Below are positions 63,689 to 64,000 of a stretch of DNA of 64,000 nt, piece after piece. The position numbers and the translations under genes are program-made. Origin of the DNA: Fodinibacter sp963730365 (GTDB lineage Bacteria > Actinomycetota > Actinomycetes > Actinomycetales > Dermatophilaceae); contig CAVSRM010000015.1 in the NCBI GenBank assembly GCA_963730365.1, forward strand, positions 168,216 through 232,215. The letters are read 5' to 3'. Below the pieces are notes generated by a model, which saw only the letters and a list, made by a program, of their open reading frames with translations, ran no database searches and was not told the DNA's origin. The stretch's first letter is position 1. Every line of letters begins with the position of its first letter.

Positions 63689-64000
63689 CAGAAGTACCCC
63701 TCCTTCTTCCGGTCCTCCATGGCGGCCTCCGAGACGCGGTCGTCGGCCCGGGTGGCCCCACGCTCGGTGAGGGTCGAGGCGGCGACCTCCGCCACGACGT
63801 CCGCGACGGTTGAAGCCCGGCTGTCCACGGCGCCGGTGCAGGACATGTCGCCCACGGTCCGGTAGCGGACCCGCCGGGTCGACACGGCCTCATCGGCGCG
63901 GGGCGGTGACCAGGGCCCGACCGCGAGGAGCATGCCGTCGCGCTCGACGACCTCACGGTCGTGGGCGTAGTAGAGCGCCGGGAGCTCGATGCCCTCCCGC
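63688..64000 (-). CDS. cysD: Sulfate adenylyltransferase subunit 2, N-terminus outside window
   Basis: C-terminal ~103 residues of CysD, the PP-loop ATPase-type subunit that adenylates sulfate. Seen: VRYRTVGDMSCTGAVDS, then an alternating Ala/Val-rich helix and the typical ending AAMEDRKKEGYF. The frame is open to the window edge. Its stop overlaps the cysN start (TGATG), showing translational coupling. Confidence 0.9.
   Translation of the reverse strand, partial: REGIELPALYYAHDREVVERDGMLLAVGPWSPPRADEAVSTRRVRYRTVGDMSCTGAVDSRASTVADVVAEVAASTLTERGATRADDRVSEAAMEDRKKEGYF

Overview
The window is very GC-rich, densely packed chromosomal DNA from an actinobacterium. The evidence is the gene content (PASTA-domain Ser/Thr kinase with an Rv2175c-like partner, SepH, DUF3040, DUF3159, DUF3710, DUF4193, DUF5998 and DUF6504 families, class II DAHP synthase, ferrochelatase with a C-terminal Cys cluster) and many GTG starts. 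Gene order resembles both Streptomyces and Mycobacterium tuberculosis. A Micrococcales/Intrasporangiaceae-type host is my inference, not something proven here. I see no rRNA, tRNA, CRISPR array, prophage or transposase gene.

Layout. 1-9389: ArsA-like ATPase (cut by the window edge), glucokinase, a nuclease/phosphatase-fold protein, PlsC acyltransferase, the MacS/MacR two-component pair, class II DAHP synthase, threonine aldolase and a DksA-like protein. 9411-16093: DMT exporter, PASTA kinase, LysM/transglycosylase protein, Rv2175c-like DNA-binding protein, polyprenyl diphosphate synthase, MetF. 16156-25029: hydrolase and YbaK on the minus strand, then a DNA-damage operon (DUF6504, HEPN protein, DnaE2, methyltransferase, DinB, DUF3040) behind a perfect 34-bp palindrome that contains a consensus LexA box. 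25195-35577: DUF456 and DUF7455 genes, parE, a LacI-type regulator with a sugar ABC operon, and parC. 35644-43984: nitroreductase, a GNAT/acyl-CoA-ligase fusion, DUF5998, a phosphodiesterase-type enzyme, thymidine kinase, SepH, ferrochelatase. 43984-52569: inositol-phosphatase family protein, DUF4193, dUTPase, DUF3710, OB-fold protein, DUF3159, two TrkA/RCK subunits, a KimA-type potassium importer and a TrmA-like RNA methyltransferase, in the same order as the M. tuberculosis ceoB/ceoC neighbourhood. 52607-57935: a two-component system facing an ABC-2 type transporter. 58300-64000: aconitase, then the convergent cysD-cysN-siroheme synthase sulfate-assimilation operon.

What stands out. (1) A palindromic repeat family, 68 nt long in both copies. 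One copy lies in frame inside dnaE2 with exactly the substitution that removes a stop codon. The other lies between acnA and the siroheme-synthase gene and supplies that gene's stop codon. (2) A second, unrelated palindromic repeat sits as an in-frame tandem pair elsewhere in dnaE2. (3) The SOS operon couples two translesion polymerases to a HEPN-fold protein carrying an Rx6H motif. (4) An 18-bp perfect AT-rich palindrome is buried in the aconitase leader. (5) At least a dozen genes have a -10-like hexamer only 6-7 nt before the start codon, which predicts leaderless mRNAs. (6) The LacI-type gene has no normal start codon where its conserved N-terminus begins.
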